From Garcia nutans (lineage: Eukaryota; Streptophyta; Magnoliopsida; Malpighiales; Euphorbiaceae), in NCBI GenBank assembly GCA_947685225.1, contig CANTUV010000072.1, positions 4,836,001-4,900,000 of the forward strand: a DNA stretch of 64,000 bases, in the 5' to 3' direction. Below, piece by piece: positions 36,896 through 46,630 of this stretch. The position numbers were made by a program, and so were the translations under genes. Position 1 is the first letter of the stretch; every line of letters starts with the position of its first letter. Under the pieces are notes generated by a model. The model had not been told where the DNA came from and did no database searches. It saw only the letters and a list, made by a program, of their open reading frames with translations.

Positions 36896-38143
36896 CACGA
36901 GACACTAATACCACTTAAAATTTAACCAAATCCAACGAAAAACCAACTAATCCTTCATATCGAACCCATTTAGGGTATAGTGTACCTATATTAAATAAAA
37001 ATCAACCAAACCTTTTAAATCAGACCCAATTAGGGTTTTAAAATCTAAAATAGCTTATTATAGGCCCTATTAAAATATATTAATCCAATTAAAGATTGGG
37101 AATTAACACCAAACTAGCTAGGGCCAAAATCAAGGATCTACAATGAAGATGGAGATGGGGATGATAACGTCGTGGTCATCTCTTCCCAAGTCAATCAAAT
37201 AAGTCTAGTTGATCATCCAGGATCACTTTTCATGGCACTTGTCTAATCTTGAATTTTTGTAGGTGGCCGAGCAATCAAGTGATCCTCATCGCGATGGGGC
37301 CAGTTTGTCTCATGCTGCTCCATCTCAACCATATGTTTTGTCTGTAGTGCCTTATGTTGATCCACCCTTCGGGCTTCACGGCTTTGATCTAAACCACGTG
37401 GTTCAATTTTTTTTATTTTTTTTGTATATATATATATGTATGGTGATGTATGCTATATGTATGCATGAAAATTCATGAACTGACTCTTTCTTATCTTGCT
37501 CACAGCAAATGTTCAAAGAACAGAATAGGAAATTGCAAGAAGAATTGGCTGCCAGTCATTGGTGTGCTGCTTATCTCGAGCAAAATTTTTGGGACTTCCA
37601 ATTTCAGAGCTACAGGGATCCTAGTGATTCATCGCCAAGGAGGTCCCGAACTGATAACCATGAGATTCCTTCTCATAATTTAGATGATGATTGTTACAGA
37701 CCTAACTTTCAAGAAAATAGGGGTTTAGGTACTTTTCCTCCGAGCAGATTCCAAATGGGTGATATACCTCCTCCTTCATCAGGCGATGACTTTTTTAGGG
37801 ATTTATTTGATCATGGACCGCCTCCCCCTTCTTAGTAATCAAGTTGTATCAAACTGTAATGAAGAGCTTATATTTAATGCTATTTACAACATAATATTAT
37901 AATAATTGTTTGACTTTTTACAACTGTTTTTTTTTCTTTTTTTATGGCTTTTTTGTATTTCTTTTTGACTTTCTTCTTTTCCTTTTACACATGTATAAAT
38001 TTGATATGGACTTGATATTCAATACAAAACCAATACAGATTCGGTTATATTTTCAAAAATCCATAACAAGTTCGACGTCTCTTAATCCTTACCTAATTCA
38101 ATATGGATAAATTTCCTTAAACACAATAGACTTCACCTTCCGT

Positions 38144-38152
38144 TATATAAAT
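38144..38152 (+). promoter_or_regulatory. TATA box upstream of DUF7745-like gene
   Basis: TATATAAAT, 80 bp before ATG 38224 and 143 bp before the alternative ATG at 38287. It is the second antisense promoter in T2. Confidence 0.5.
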
Positions 38153-38223
38153 CAGCCATTCTCTCTTTTCTACGTCAATTAATTCATCAGTTATTTTTAA
38201 GGTCATCCTTAAATCACGCTATA

Positions 38224-39490
38224 ATGCTCAGCGTCAATATTTCTTTTCAACAAACCCGAAGCAATTTCAATTTTTCATCCTCCACAATGACCGGAGAAAA
38301 TATGAAAAAGATAAAGGATTTATTTAAGAACATCAAACCTACCCATTGGGAACAAATATCATGGTCTCTCATCAATGTCTTAAAATGCTTTCAAAATACA
38401 AAGTTGGACCACTCCTTACATGCATGGCTTCCTTTTGGGATGTGAAAACTAGGACCTTCAAGATAAACAACTTGAAAATATGTCCTATGATCGAAGAATT
38501 TGAAGCTATTCTTGGATACCCAAGTAATCAAAAAATGTCATTACCTATATTGACTTCCAAGACTATTCAAAAGATGCAAATGTTGTTTCAACTTTCAAAA
38601 CCTAAAGTTCTGCAACTGACCAGAGGTGAGAACATTTTGCTTGGTCCTTTGATTGATTTTTGCACTTCCCATTTGGCTCCTACCAAAACTTAAGGGCGCA
38701 TGTTATGTTTTTTCTTACTTGGTCAATTCTTGCTTGTTTCTCTTGACGGTGGCATTGATCCTTCAGTATTGGATATCGTAACCAAATGGAAGGACGATTA
38801 TCACTAGTACTCATGATCTTGACTGAGACCCTAGTTGGATTGGATCAATTCAAGAGATAATCTTCTAGGAGATTAGCTGGGAGTCATCTGTTGCTTCAGG
38901 TAATTACCTAAATCACCCTTTCGGGTTTTCAATTTAGGTTTTTTATTTTTATTGCTCTAATTTTTGCCTAGTCCGCCCTTGTAGGTTTTCAAAACTAGTG
39001 AGTTGTTCTAACTTTTGCCTAAGCCGCCCTTACTGGTTTTCAACTTAGAGGACCTTTTTTTTTGTTAATTATGGCTTATTTTTATAGATCTGGCTACAGG
39101 AGTGCCTCTTCTTACTCGACACCCCATCTATGGACTTTACCAGATATCTACTACGACATCATTCTGCTAGGAAACTACTCCATCCTGCTTCTTCATATGC
39201 TGACTGGATTGACTGGATACGCTCACGAGCTATGATTAATATCTACTGGTTGGTACCTTGGTTGAAGATTACCCATGTCACCATTCAAACATTTCTTATG
39301 TATGTTACTCTTTCTGCTCTTTTTCGAGGTACTTGCTATAATCCTCATTGACTTAACTGCCAATATGGAGCCAAGCCTCGAGTTTTTGAGTTCACTCTTG
39401 ATTTAGATATGCCCCATCTAACTGAAGATTTCTTGGATCGACTGAAGCAAAGCTGGCCTGCATGCTACACTTACCGTCTACCATAGATTT
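38224..39490 (+). pseudogene. DUF7745-like gene, antisense to T2
   Basis: The function of this family is unknown; relatives are widespread in plant genomes, often next to Tat retrotransposons. The frame from 38224 or 38287 gives HWEQISWSLINVLKCF. After a frameshift near 38420 it continues as LHAWLPFWDVKTRTFKIN and KICPMIEEFEAILGYPSN, the 'size-of-collection, W-D-x-FxF, P-x-x-EE' pattern I associate with DUF7745. A stop follows PTKT at 38693. A possible intron runs from GGTAATTACC (38900) to TTTTTATAG (about 39088). The last part keeps DWIRSRAMINIYWLVPW and FRGTCYNPH, then DMPHLTEDFLDRLKQSWPA to about 39480. It lies 309 bp after the end of the PMD gene on the same strand. Stops and frameshifts make it dead. 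Confidence 0.55.
38905..39055 (+). repeat. CCTAAG...CTTAG repeat modules (copy 1)
   Basis: Three degenerate units of the form TTTTGCCTAAGCCGCCCTT followed by GGTTTTCAACTTAG, in a likely intron. Unit ends can pair (CTAAG with CTTAG, CTAG with CTAG). Confidence 0.7.
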
Positions 39491-39769
39491 CACACTTGTC
39501 AATTCTATAGAAAAAAAAATGATGTTAGGAAGGACAATAATAACAATAAAAGATGTTTTCTTTCCTTTTATAATTTGCCATCACCTTTTGCTATTGTGTT
39601 ATTTATTTTAATCTAATGGCCAAATTATTTTGAAATAGTGCACATAGAATAATTGAAATATTAACTCTATTTTATTAAATTGGGAAACAACCAAACATAA
39701 AGCTAGCATACACAAGATCACTCCCACACCAACTAGTGCTTTGGGTTTTCTAATTGATAATTTTCTCTC

Positions 39770-39885
39770 ATTTGGCCCTAATTATTGCCTAGCCTACCCT
39801 TTATGGTTTTCAGAACTAGCAGACTGCTCTAACTTTTTCCTAGGTCGTCCTTTTTGGGTTTTCAACCTAGCGAGATCTCTTTCTT
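39770..39885 (+). repeat. CCTAGG...CCTAG repeat modules (copy 2)
   Basis: Two or three further units of the same motif, for example TTTTTCCTAGGTCGTCCTTT then GGGTTTTCAACCTAG, placed just beyond the 3' end of integrase. Confidence 0.7.
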
Positions 39886-39903
39886 TTCCTTTTTTTTTAA
39901 TTT

Positions 39904-40828
39904 TTATTCATAAAACCTCTTCAACCTATCAATGTTCACTAGCTTGCTAAACTCGTTCCCATCAATGTCTGATGGCTTGACTGCACCCTTGTTCATGGCT
40001 TGCTTCACAATGTACAACCCTTCCCAATCAGGTCTAAACTTTCCTCTTAAATCAGGGACATTAGGCTGGCACTGCTTTAACACTAAGTCGCTGACTATAA
40101 GCTTCCTGACCTTAACCCTTCTGTTGTAGGCCCGAGCTATCTTTCTTTGATACAGCTGATGATGATACAGTGCTTTTAACATTCTCTCTTCTAATAAGGC
40201 CAATTATGTGTATCTACTCACTACCCATTCCGTCTCAAGAAATTCAGCTTCCAGTACCACCCTCAATAATTTGATCTCAATCTCAATTGGCAACACTGCT
40301 TCCATCCCATAAACAAAGGAAAATGAGTGACATTTCAATCAGGGTTCGCACACTTGTTATGTATCCCCATAAAGCAAAAGGAAGCATCATTGACCAATCC
40401 CTGTACTTCTTGGTCATCTTGGATAAAATCTACTTAATTGTCTTATTTGTTGCTTTCACTACACCATTAGCCTTTGGTCTATAAGGGGAGTATCGGTGAT
40501 AATGGATTTGGTTCTTCGAGAATAAGTCCTTAACTGCCCCTTGAAATTTTACCCCATTGTCTAATATCACACTGTATGGGACCCCATACCTGTAGATGAG
40601 ATTCTTTTTAATAAATCTAGCCATTTTCCTTACCCCTAGCTTGCTAAAAGATTTGGCCTCAACCAATTTTGAAAAATAATCCACTACTAATACAATGAAA
40701 TGGTGACTGTTTGAAGCCGTCGAATGTATCTCTCCAACAATGTCAATCCCCCAAGTTGCAAAAGGCTAGGGTGAATACATAGAATGTAATTCTTTAGGAG
40801 GTAAGTGATTCAAGTTTCTGTACATCTG
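39904..40828 (-). pseudogene. Integrase C-terminal half of T2
   Basis: Minus strand. Core fragment 40684-40430: DYFSKLVEAKSFSKLG, then YGVPYSVILDNGVKFQG (the catalytic Asp lies in the DNG), then SPYRPKANGVVKATNKTIK. The catalytic Glu of the usual G-x-V-E-A-x-N-K is replaced by Lys (VVKATNK). A frameshift and stops separate this from the C-terminal domain 40203-39904 (YQRKIARAYNRRVKVRKL, then GKFRPDWEGLYIVKQ, a GPY/F-like module), which ends at a proper stop. The same integrase region is present again in T4 at 43828-44527, so T2 and T4 are two different copies. Confidence 0.8.
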
Positions 40829-42967
40829 TGTGAGTGGGAATTTTTGCCCCCACTCCCTTGTGGTATGGTTCTTGTGACTACGGCACTGTTAGGCTCAGGG
40901 CCTTAGAGAACATGGGTCTAAACCCGAAGAAAATAGAGTCGCCACCTAGACGGGCTGAGAAAATAGAAAGGGATGGATGACTCGATTCTTAAGGAATCCC
41001 TAACCCCCTATTGGGTTTGGAAAGTTGGGTATGTATAGGGAAGGTGAGAAATGGCCCAGCACCCTCATAATACCCGATTTATTAAAACTGGCCTCCTTTT
41101 CATGTCTAAATATTATTGAATTCTTAAATATTATTATATCATCCATACTACATGCAATTAATTAATAAAATAAATTCATTCATAAAACAAGATAAAACAG
41201 CACATTACAAAATAACATGAGTACCAATCTTTAGATGGAAACATACCCTTACAATCTTTAAATGGTCACAAAGAAAATAAATAAAATAGGGTACCCACAT
41301 AAAGGTGGAAATGTGTCCCTTATAATTGTCCCAAAGTCTTTAAATAAATTGAATTACATAAACTAAATAAACAAGGCACCCGCACTAGATGGAAACATGC
41401 CTTTTACAATTCCCTTTAAAAATATATATAAATCTAAGGAAAAGAATAAAGCAAGAAAAATAATATAACACATATAAAGATAATTGAATAATTAAAAATA
41501 AGATAAAAAACATCTAAATATTATCCATTAAAGAAATATAGGGCGTGATGACGAGGCTCGCAGTTATGGCGATCCCGCTAGGGTTTTGGTATTTGGATTA
41601 AACTTTAAACATATTGATTTTAAATTCTGTCTACTTGATTAGGGTTTTGGAAACTATAAGCTAATTAGGGTTCTATGGTATAAGGAGTTACTGTGACCAT
41701 TTTCATAAACCTTAGAATCCTAGAATATTTACTTATAATGAATAATTACACAATACTCTTTATGGAAGGCTACTGCAAGAAGAAAATTCAACCTATTATG
41801 AATTATAAAGCTAACCTCGATTGATCATGCCTTAAATAAATTTTTATGAATCAAAACTAGTGGATGTAACCTACTAGAACTAATTTAGACAAAGACTAAA
41901 TGCATTCAATATTCATAAACCATCATCAGATCAACTTAAAATGGATTAAATTTACCTCTATTTATCGGCTCCACCACAATTGCATGTTGAAATTCTGGTC
42001 ACTGCCTTTGCATTGTTCTGTGTCTTTGATCATCTTCTTTATTTATTTATTTTTTGCATGCTAGGGTTCCTCTTGTTGCTGATACTTGCTTCTCTGTTTT
42101 CAATGGCTCTGAAGGTTACTAATAGTTGTTGTTGTTTCCCATTCTAAAGTCCCTTACTGAAGGTTCCTCTCCCCCTCTGAAGGTTCCAAAAAAGTCTATA
42201 TTTATATGAGCATGCTAGGTTAAACATGAAAGCTTCCCATTTTAAAAATGGAACTCAAAGGCATATCGACTTGAATTCATGGGAAGCATCTAGACATTGG
42301 TTCATCATCCACTCAGACTGTACCGGCAATTGATCATACCCATTAAGGAAACACAACTGAACTACCTAAGATTCCACTAGCTGGTTACCCCATGAATCCT
42401 TTTCAAAGGGGAGAGTGCCATGAAACTCGTCTTCTCATGGAAAAACTAAAAGCAATGGAGAAATGAATCGAAAACATTAAACATAGAGAAAAGACATTGG
42501 ACTTTGTATCTCTGACTCTATATCCTGAACCCCGGTTACCACTCAAGTTCAAAATGCATAAGATGGACAAGTTTTATGGGACTACTTGCCCTAAAACACA
42601 TCTTAAGATGTATGTGGGAGCCCTCAAACCCATGGGACTCAATGATGAGTTCCTTGCTCAATTGTTACAGAGATCTCTTACTGGTATTTCTGTTAGGTGG
42701 GGAGGGCAAACCAAGGCTATATCGGGTTCAAACCAATTTATTTTGAGGAAAACCAAGGCTATATCTAAGTAAAACAATTTTAATCTGACAAAATACTAGT
42801 CCAAATCGAATTGGGGAGGTCCAATTCGATATGGGAACTATCCCATATCGAAATGGGCTTCTAATTCGATATCGAACCTTAACTTAAGGTCCCATATCGA
42901 ATTAGGAAGGTCCCAATTCGATATGGGACTATCCCATATGGAATTAGGGAATACCAATTCGATATGG
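40829..42967 (-). repeat. Tat LTR in the mosaic, truncated, with captured gag
   Basis: It starts TGTGAGTGGGAATTTTTGCC and aligns with the T3 LTR (34976 onward). The left flank is integrase ending ...GTACATCTG. It contains U3 inverted repeats at 42790-42967 (CAATTCGATATGGG and CCCATATCGAATT). It lacks the TCTACA end and runs straight into a plus-strand LTR start. A 420-bp gag fragment sits inside it. Confidence 0.75.
42283..42703 (+). pseudogene. Tat gag fragment captured inside an LTR
   Basis: On the plus strand one frame runs through RKHLDIGSSSTQTVPAIDH, two stops (near 42336 and 42463), then RLPLKFKMHKMDKFYGTTC, then PKTHLKMYVGALKPMGL and LLQRSLTGISVRW. This is the N-terminal and core part of Retrotrans_gag of the Ogre type (F-K-x-x-x-F-x-K-x-x-G-T-x-C-P). 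It differs from the gags of T1, T3 and T4. LTR sequence on the left stops at GAATTCATGG (about 42282) and resumes at CAAACC (about 42705), matching adjacent positions of the T3 LTR near 36593 and 36602. It replaces only a few LTR bases. Confidence 0.7.
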
Positions 42968-43240
42968 TGTAGAACATTAATTTTTGACACAGTCCGGTCT
43001 AATATATTTTAATTAGTCCAAAATAATTTTTGTTATCTTAATTAAATAATATTTGTTTTAGCATTTATTTTTCATAATTTTTTAAAAAATAATAATATAA
43101 AAAATAAATAAAAATAAAATAATAAAAATAAAAATCGACGACGAAAAAATCGGCGATGATGAAAATCAGCGTGGGACGAAATGTCCCGCAGGCCAATTTT
43201 TGCCAATAGCCTGCAGCCAGCTGCGACAGTTTTTTTTACC
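42968..43240 (+). repeat. 5' end fragment of a T5-type LTR
   Basis: It starts TGTAGAACATTAATTTTTGA and matches T5's LTR from 54341 for about 270 bp, including ATCGACGACG and the ...GTGGGACGAAATG... U3 zone. It then breaks off. Confidence 0.75.
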
Positions 43241-43827
43241 AGCGTTAATTAGACCAAACAACCTCAAACACACCAAAATCAACCATACACACAACTACAC
43301 CGACCATCCGCCAAACTCAAATGCACAAACTCAAAAGAAATCAAAGAAACAAGTTGGAAACTTACCAAAAGTGAAGAAAATCTTTAAAACTCCAACTTGA
43401 TCTCTTGAAATCCTTTAATTGCTTGAGTTAGGAATCAACAAAACCTCTCTTTCCCTTTATAAATGGTGATGGCCGGCTAACCAAGAGAAGAAAGAAGAAG
43501 ATGATAAAAGTCAAACCCAAACACTACTCTCAAACCTCTTAAACCACACAAACTCTCTTTTAATTTCCACCAAGCAATTAATATATTATTATAATATAAA
43601 TATCATCTTGCACCAACACTTAAATTTCTATTTTAAATAATTAATTATCTAATTTGTCCTAATCAACTTATTGACTTGTATATGTTGTATATATCTTCAT
43701 ATTTACAACATATACACACTTCCCTTTTCCTTTCTTTCCACTTAATCATATATACACTTTAAATCATTTAATTCAATTTCAACAATAAGCATTTCCAAAA
43801 TTTTAGGGTATCATTTGGGATATTACA
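43241..43827 (-). repeat. G-type LTR fragment
   Basis: It ends TTTGGGATATTACA at 43827 (minus-strand TGTAATATCCC start). It resembles the 62396 LTR more than G1-G3: GATGGCCGGCT near 43469, with an AAGAAGAAAGAAGAAG tract. The 3' part of the LTR is missing. Confidence 0.65.
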
Positions 43828-44527
43828 CTCTTAATGACTTGATCTCAATTTCAATTAGTAACACTGCTTCCATCCCATAAACCAAAGAGAACGGTGGCAT
43901 TCTAGTCGGTGTTTGTACACTTGTTTTGTATCCCCACAAAGCAAAAGGAAGCATTTCTGACCAATCCCTGTATGTCTTGGTCATCTTGGACATGATCTGC
44001 TTAATTGTCTTATTGGTTGCTTCTACTGCACCATTAGCCTTTGGTCTATAAGGAGAGCATCGGTGATGATGGATTTGGTACTTCGAGAATAAGTCCTTAA
44101 CTGTACCTTGAAACTGTACCCCACTGTCTGATATCAGACTATATGGTACACCATATCTACAGATGAGATTCTTTTCAATAAATCTAGCCATTTCACTTGC
44201 CCCCAGTTTGTTGAAAGATTTGGCTTCGACCCATTTTGAAAAATAATCTACTGATACTATAATAAAATGGTGACCATTTGAAGTTGTCGGATGTGTCTCT
44301 CCTATGATGTCAATCCCCTAAGTAGTGAATGGCCAGGGTGAAGACATAGAATGCAATTCTTTGGGTGGCATGTGATTCAAATTACCATACATTTGACATT
44401 GCTGGCACTTCTTTACAAACTCAATTCAATCTCTCTCCATGGTCAGCCAGTAGTAACCTTGTCGAATTATCTTTTTAACTAGGGCTAAACCACTCATGTG
44501 TGGACTGCAACTTCCCGCATGTATTTC
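43828..44527 (-). pseudogene. Integrase of T4 (zinc finger and core)
   Basis: Zinc-binding HHCC: HAGSCSPH (about 44500-44523) and CQQCQ (about 44393). The core begins at GIDIIG (first catalytic Asp, about 44310). It continues DYFSKWVEAKSFNKLG, SLISDSGVQFQG (second Asp) and PYRPKANGAVEATNK (catalytic Glu present), then MLPFALWGYKTSVQTPTRMP. One stop lies in the finger (about 44428), one before GIDIIG (44318-44320) and one at the start (44528). The C-terminal domain is missing because the LTR at 43827 cuts in after the ...YGMEAVL block. Confidence 0.8.
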
Positions 44528-45188
44528 CTACATAATATGCACCACTTCAGGCTTCCTTAAGCATCTCAAGTGCACCCCATTAGGCCATCTTCGGTACAAC
44601 TCTCCATGAAAGGTGATATATTGTAAGGACCATCGCCTTATGGCTCTTCTTTCTTTCTTTGTTGCTCCCAATAGGTATTCTTTCTCTTCCAAAAGCCGTC
44701 TTATAGTGTCATGCCATGCATCATGGTCTGTATCAGTTTCCATGATATTCATAGCAAGGAGTTGATGAACTGGTCAAAATCAAAGGCTTAAGGAATAAAT
44801 TGATAGGATTTTCCCATACCGAAGCAAATGTGGCTAGGGCATCAGCCATCTGGTTTTCTTCTCTTGGTAGGTGTATAAACCTGCATTCCTTAAAGTTCTT
44901 CTTCATCATGGTCGAGTAATGGTGGTATGGTTTTAGATTTTCTTCTTTTAACTCCCACTCTGCATTTACTTTGGATACTATGAGCAATGAATCACCAAAG
45001 ACTTGCACCTTATCCACCTTCATAATCATCAGGGTTTTCAGACCAAAGATACATGCTTCATACTCCACCATATTATTGGTTGCCCTGAATTTCAACTTCT
45101 TGGCTAAAGGGATAAACTCCCCTTCAGGTGATTCTTGTATGACTCCCAAACCTGTTCCTTTCCTATTCACTGCTCCGTCAAAGTACAT
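44528..45188 (-). pseudogene. Second (archaeal-type) RNase H and linker of T4
   Basis: Would remove the RNA strand during reverse transcription. The frame 45188-44733 has the four acidic positions: MYFDGA (D4), NMVEYEA (E42), VFGDSLLI (D66), QMADALA (D116). Length and spacing are normal for the extra RNase H of Tat elements. A linker frame (44752-44528, HDAWHDTIRRLLEEKEYL) leads to integrase. There is a small frameshift between the two. Confidence 0.85.
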
Positions 45189-46630
45189 TTTCCATCCTTA
45201 TACTTCTATGGCCTCTAAATGTTCATCTGAAAATTCCAAGACTACCTCTTTGATATCCGGTAATGGTTGTTGGGCCAGGAATTCTGCTACTATTCTACCT
45301 TTGATTGTTTTCCTGGTTACATACTCAATCTCAAATTCTTCCAATATTATTAACCATCACCCATACTTCCCAATCAAAGAGGGTGTCTCCCTTAAGTACT
45401 TCATCGGATCCAACTTGGAAATTGCTTGCACACTGTAAGATTGAAAGTAATGTCGCAACTTCTTAGAAGACCAAACCACAGCTATGCAGGTCTTTTCAAT
45501 GATACTATACTTAATTTCATGTAGGAGCTTTCCACTCAGATAGTAGACTGCGTGCTGAATCCCTGATTCATCTGCTTGAGCTAGCATGGCTCTTATTGAT
45601 TCTTCTTCTACTGCTAAGTATAGTAACAAGGGTTTACCAGGTTTAGGTGGTTTTAAAATAGGTGGATTCAGGAAATACTCCTTTATTCGCTCAAAGGCCC
45701 TTTGACACTCTTCATTCCACCCAACTGATTCTTTTTAAGCAATTTGAAGATAGGTTCACAGATTGTGGTGAGCTTTGCTATAAACTTGCTAATGTACTGT
45801 AATCTACCAATGAATCCCCGAACTTCTCTCTCCGTCTTAGAGGCTGGCATATCCCTGATTGCTTTAATTTTTTCAAGGTCAATCTCAATGCCATTTGGAC
45901 CAATCACATGTCCCAACAATTTGCCTAAGGTAACCCCAAACACACACTTCTTCAGGTTTAACCTTAGCTTATACTTCACTGCTCTTTCGAAGAACAATTC
46001 TAAGTTTTGGAAGTGTTGTTCCCTTGTATCTAATTTCACCATCATATCATCAACATACACTTCAACTTCTTTGTGCATCATATCATGAAACAATGTGGTG
46101 GCCATCCTTTGATAGGTTGCTCCAGCATTCTTTAACCCAAACGACATCACCCTATTACAAAATATATCCCATGTTGTAATGAAAGAAGTTTTGGCTTTAT
46201 CCTCGTGGGCCATTAACACTTGGTTGTATATGAAAAATTCTTCTACAAATGAGTGTAGCACACTAGAGGATGTACTATCAATGAGGACATCTATATGAGG
46301 TAAAGAAAAATCATCTTTAGGGGAAGCATTATTTAAATCTCTATAGTCCACACAGAACCTAATTCTTCCATCTTTTTTTGGCGCGGGTACTATGTTGGCT
46401 AACCAGTCTGAATAATCTATCACTTCAAGGAACTTTACTTGTATTTGTTTAGTGACCTCTTCTTTAACCAATTCAGCCCATTTCAGCCTCAAACTCCTAA
46501 GCTTTTGTTTGACAAGTTTCATATGAATGTAAGTAGGAATAAGATGTTCGGCTATGTCTCGATCTATTCCAGGCATATCCTTATAAGACCAAGCAAATAC
46601 CTTTTCAAATTTTTTAAATATTTTTTTCAA
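45189..46630 (-). pseudogene. Reverse transcriptase and RNase H of T4
   Basis: The RT frame 46630-45683 (315 codons) holds KDGRIRFCVDYRDLNNASP, the GLKNAGATYQR motif and VYVDDMMVK (the two catalytic Asp of YVDD, residues 192-195). Motif A, usually F-M-D-G, reads FVEE (residues 128-131), so the first catalytic Asp is Glu: this RT is predicted inactive. A frameshift near 45720 separates the RT end from the RNase H frame 45629-45357 (LAQADESGIQHAVYYLSGKLL, then EKTCIAVVWSSKKLRHYF). This RNase H has ADESG where D-x-x-x-G is expected. A stop and frameshift precede the second RNase H. Confidence 0.85.

Larger units (their letters stand above)
20856..37142 (-). mobile_element. T3: Tat-lineage element inserted in the PMD gene, with internal deletion
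   Basis: On the minus strand: 5' LTR (37142-34976), PBS, leader, 5' part of gag, then a direct jump at about 29931 into the inside of the 3' LTR. The rest of gag, any pol, the 3' region and the start of the 3' LTR have been deleted. It holds two later insertions, G2 and the solo LTR G3. The flanks are ATTAC (20851-20855) and ATGAA (37143-37147), not a clean TSD. The PMD reading continues on both sides, so the insertion point is clear. Confidence 0.75.
34976..37142 (-). repeat. T3 5' LTR
   Basis: 2167 bp, starting TGTGAGCGGGG and ending AAGGATCTACA in window orientation. The conserved R/U5 block is at 34980-35260. A run rich in GGGTTTTAAATGGAAAACTA repeats lies at 35700-35930 and the U3 inverted repeats at 36740-36895. 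Confidence 0.85.
19004..37835 (+). pseudogene. Plant mobile domain (PMD) gene, antisense to T2, split by T3
   Basis: This has the MAIN/MAIL1-like PMD (Pfam PF10536), a domain found in plant genes and in transposable elements. Exon 1 is 19004-19144 (MVEIQHSSRARPHSN...), with donor GTAAAT. Exon 2 opens at 19529 after TGTGGCAG and holds the family signature THTFHLLIGEMTIGQVDFT near 19708-19765. It has an in-frame TAG at about 19658 and a frameshift near 19795. A further block to about 20166 keeps DINLMSLYNKGEADLAC. The next exon (20209 to about 20405) keeps LQVWAYEHNIM and HSWHYRLSQLTWDL in different frames. A later exon (20476-20850) is well kept: VDIAWWGGDERANW..., GWFLGERVQYWFLGPEERR. T3 interrupts it at 20855/37143. 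After T3 come EDGDGDDNVVVISSQ, an exon from 37263 (VAEQSSDPHRDG) and a last exon from 37505 to the TAG at 37833-37835, with a coiled-coil-like start (QNRKLQEELAA) and a proline-rich end. The intron borders obey GT-AG, so it once behaved as a spliced gene. It is now dead. Confidence 0.75.
15016..40828 (-). mobile_element. T2: 3' half of an autonomous Tat-lineage element with antisense accessory genes
   Basis: On the minus strand, from 5' to 3': integrase C-terminal part (40828-39904), a DUF7745-like gene on the opposite strand, a PMD gene on the opposite strand, a 3' region with hairpin repeats, polypurine tract, 3' LTR (18093-15016). Removing T3 (16287 bp) and the solo G LTR (1151 bp) leaves about 8.4 kb of its own sequence. 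Everything 5' of mid-integrase is missing; the break at 40828 abuts another LTR. Surveys of plant Ty3/gypsy elements report that the Tat lineage often carries extra frames, sense or antisense, between pol and the 3' LTR, and this copy fits that. Confidence 0.65.

Noticed and set aside
19004..37835. PMD gene as an ordinary host MAIN/MAIL1 gene
   Set aside because: It lies between Tat integrase and a Tat 3' LTR in the place known for extra frames of this lineage, next to a DUF7745-like gene. A host gene hit by insertions stays possible and is stated as such.
44971..45438. 155-codon frame on the plus strand
   Set aside because: Opposite strand of the T4 second RNase H; no domain.
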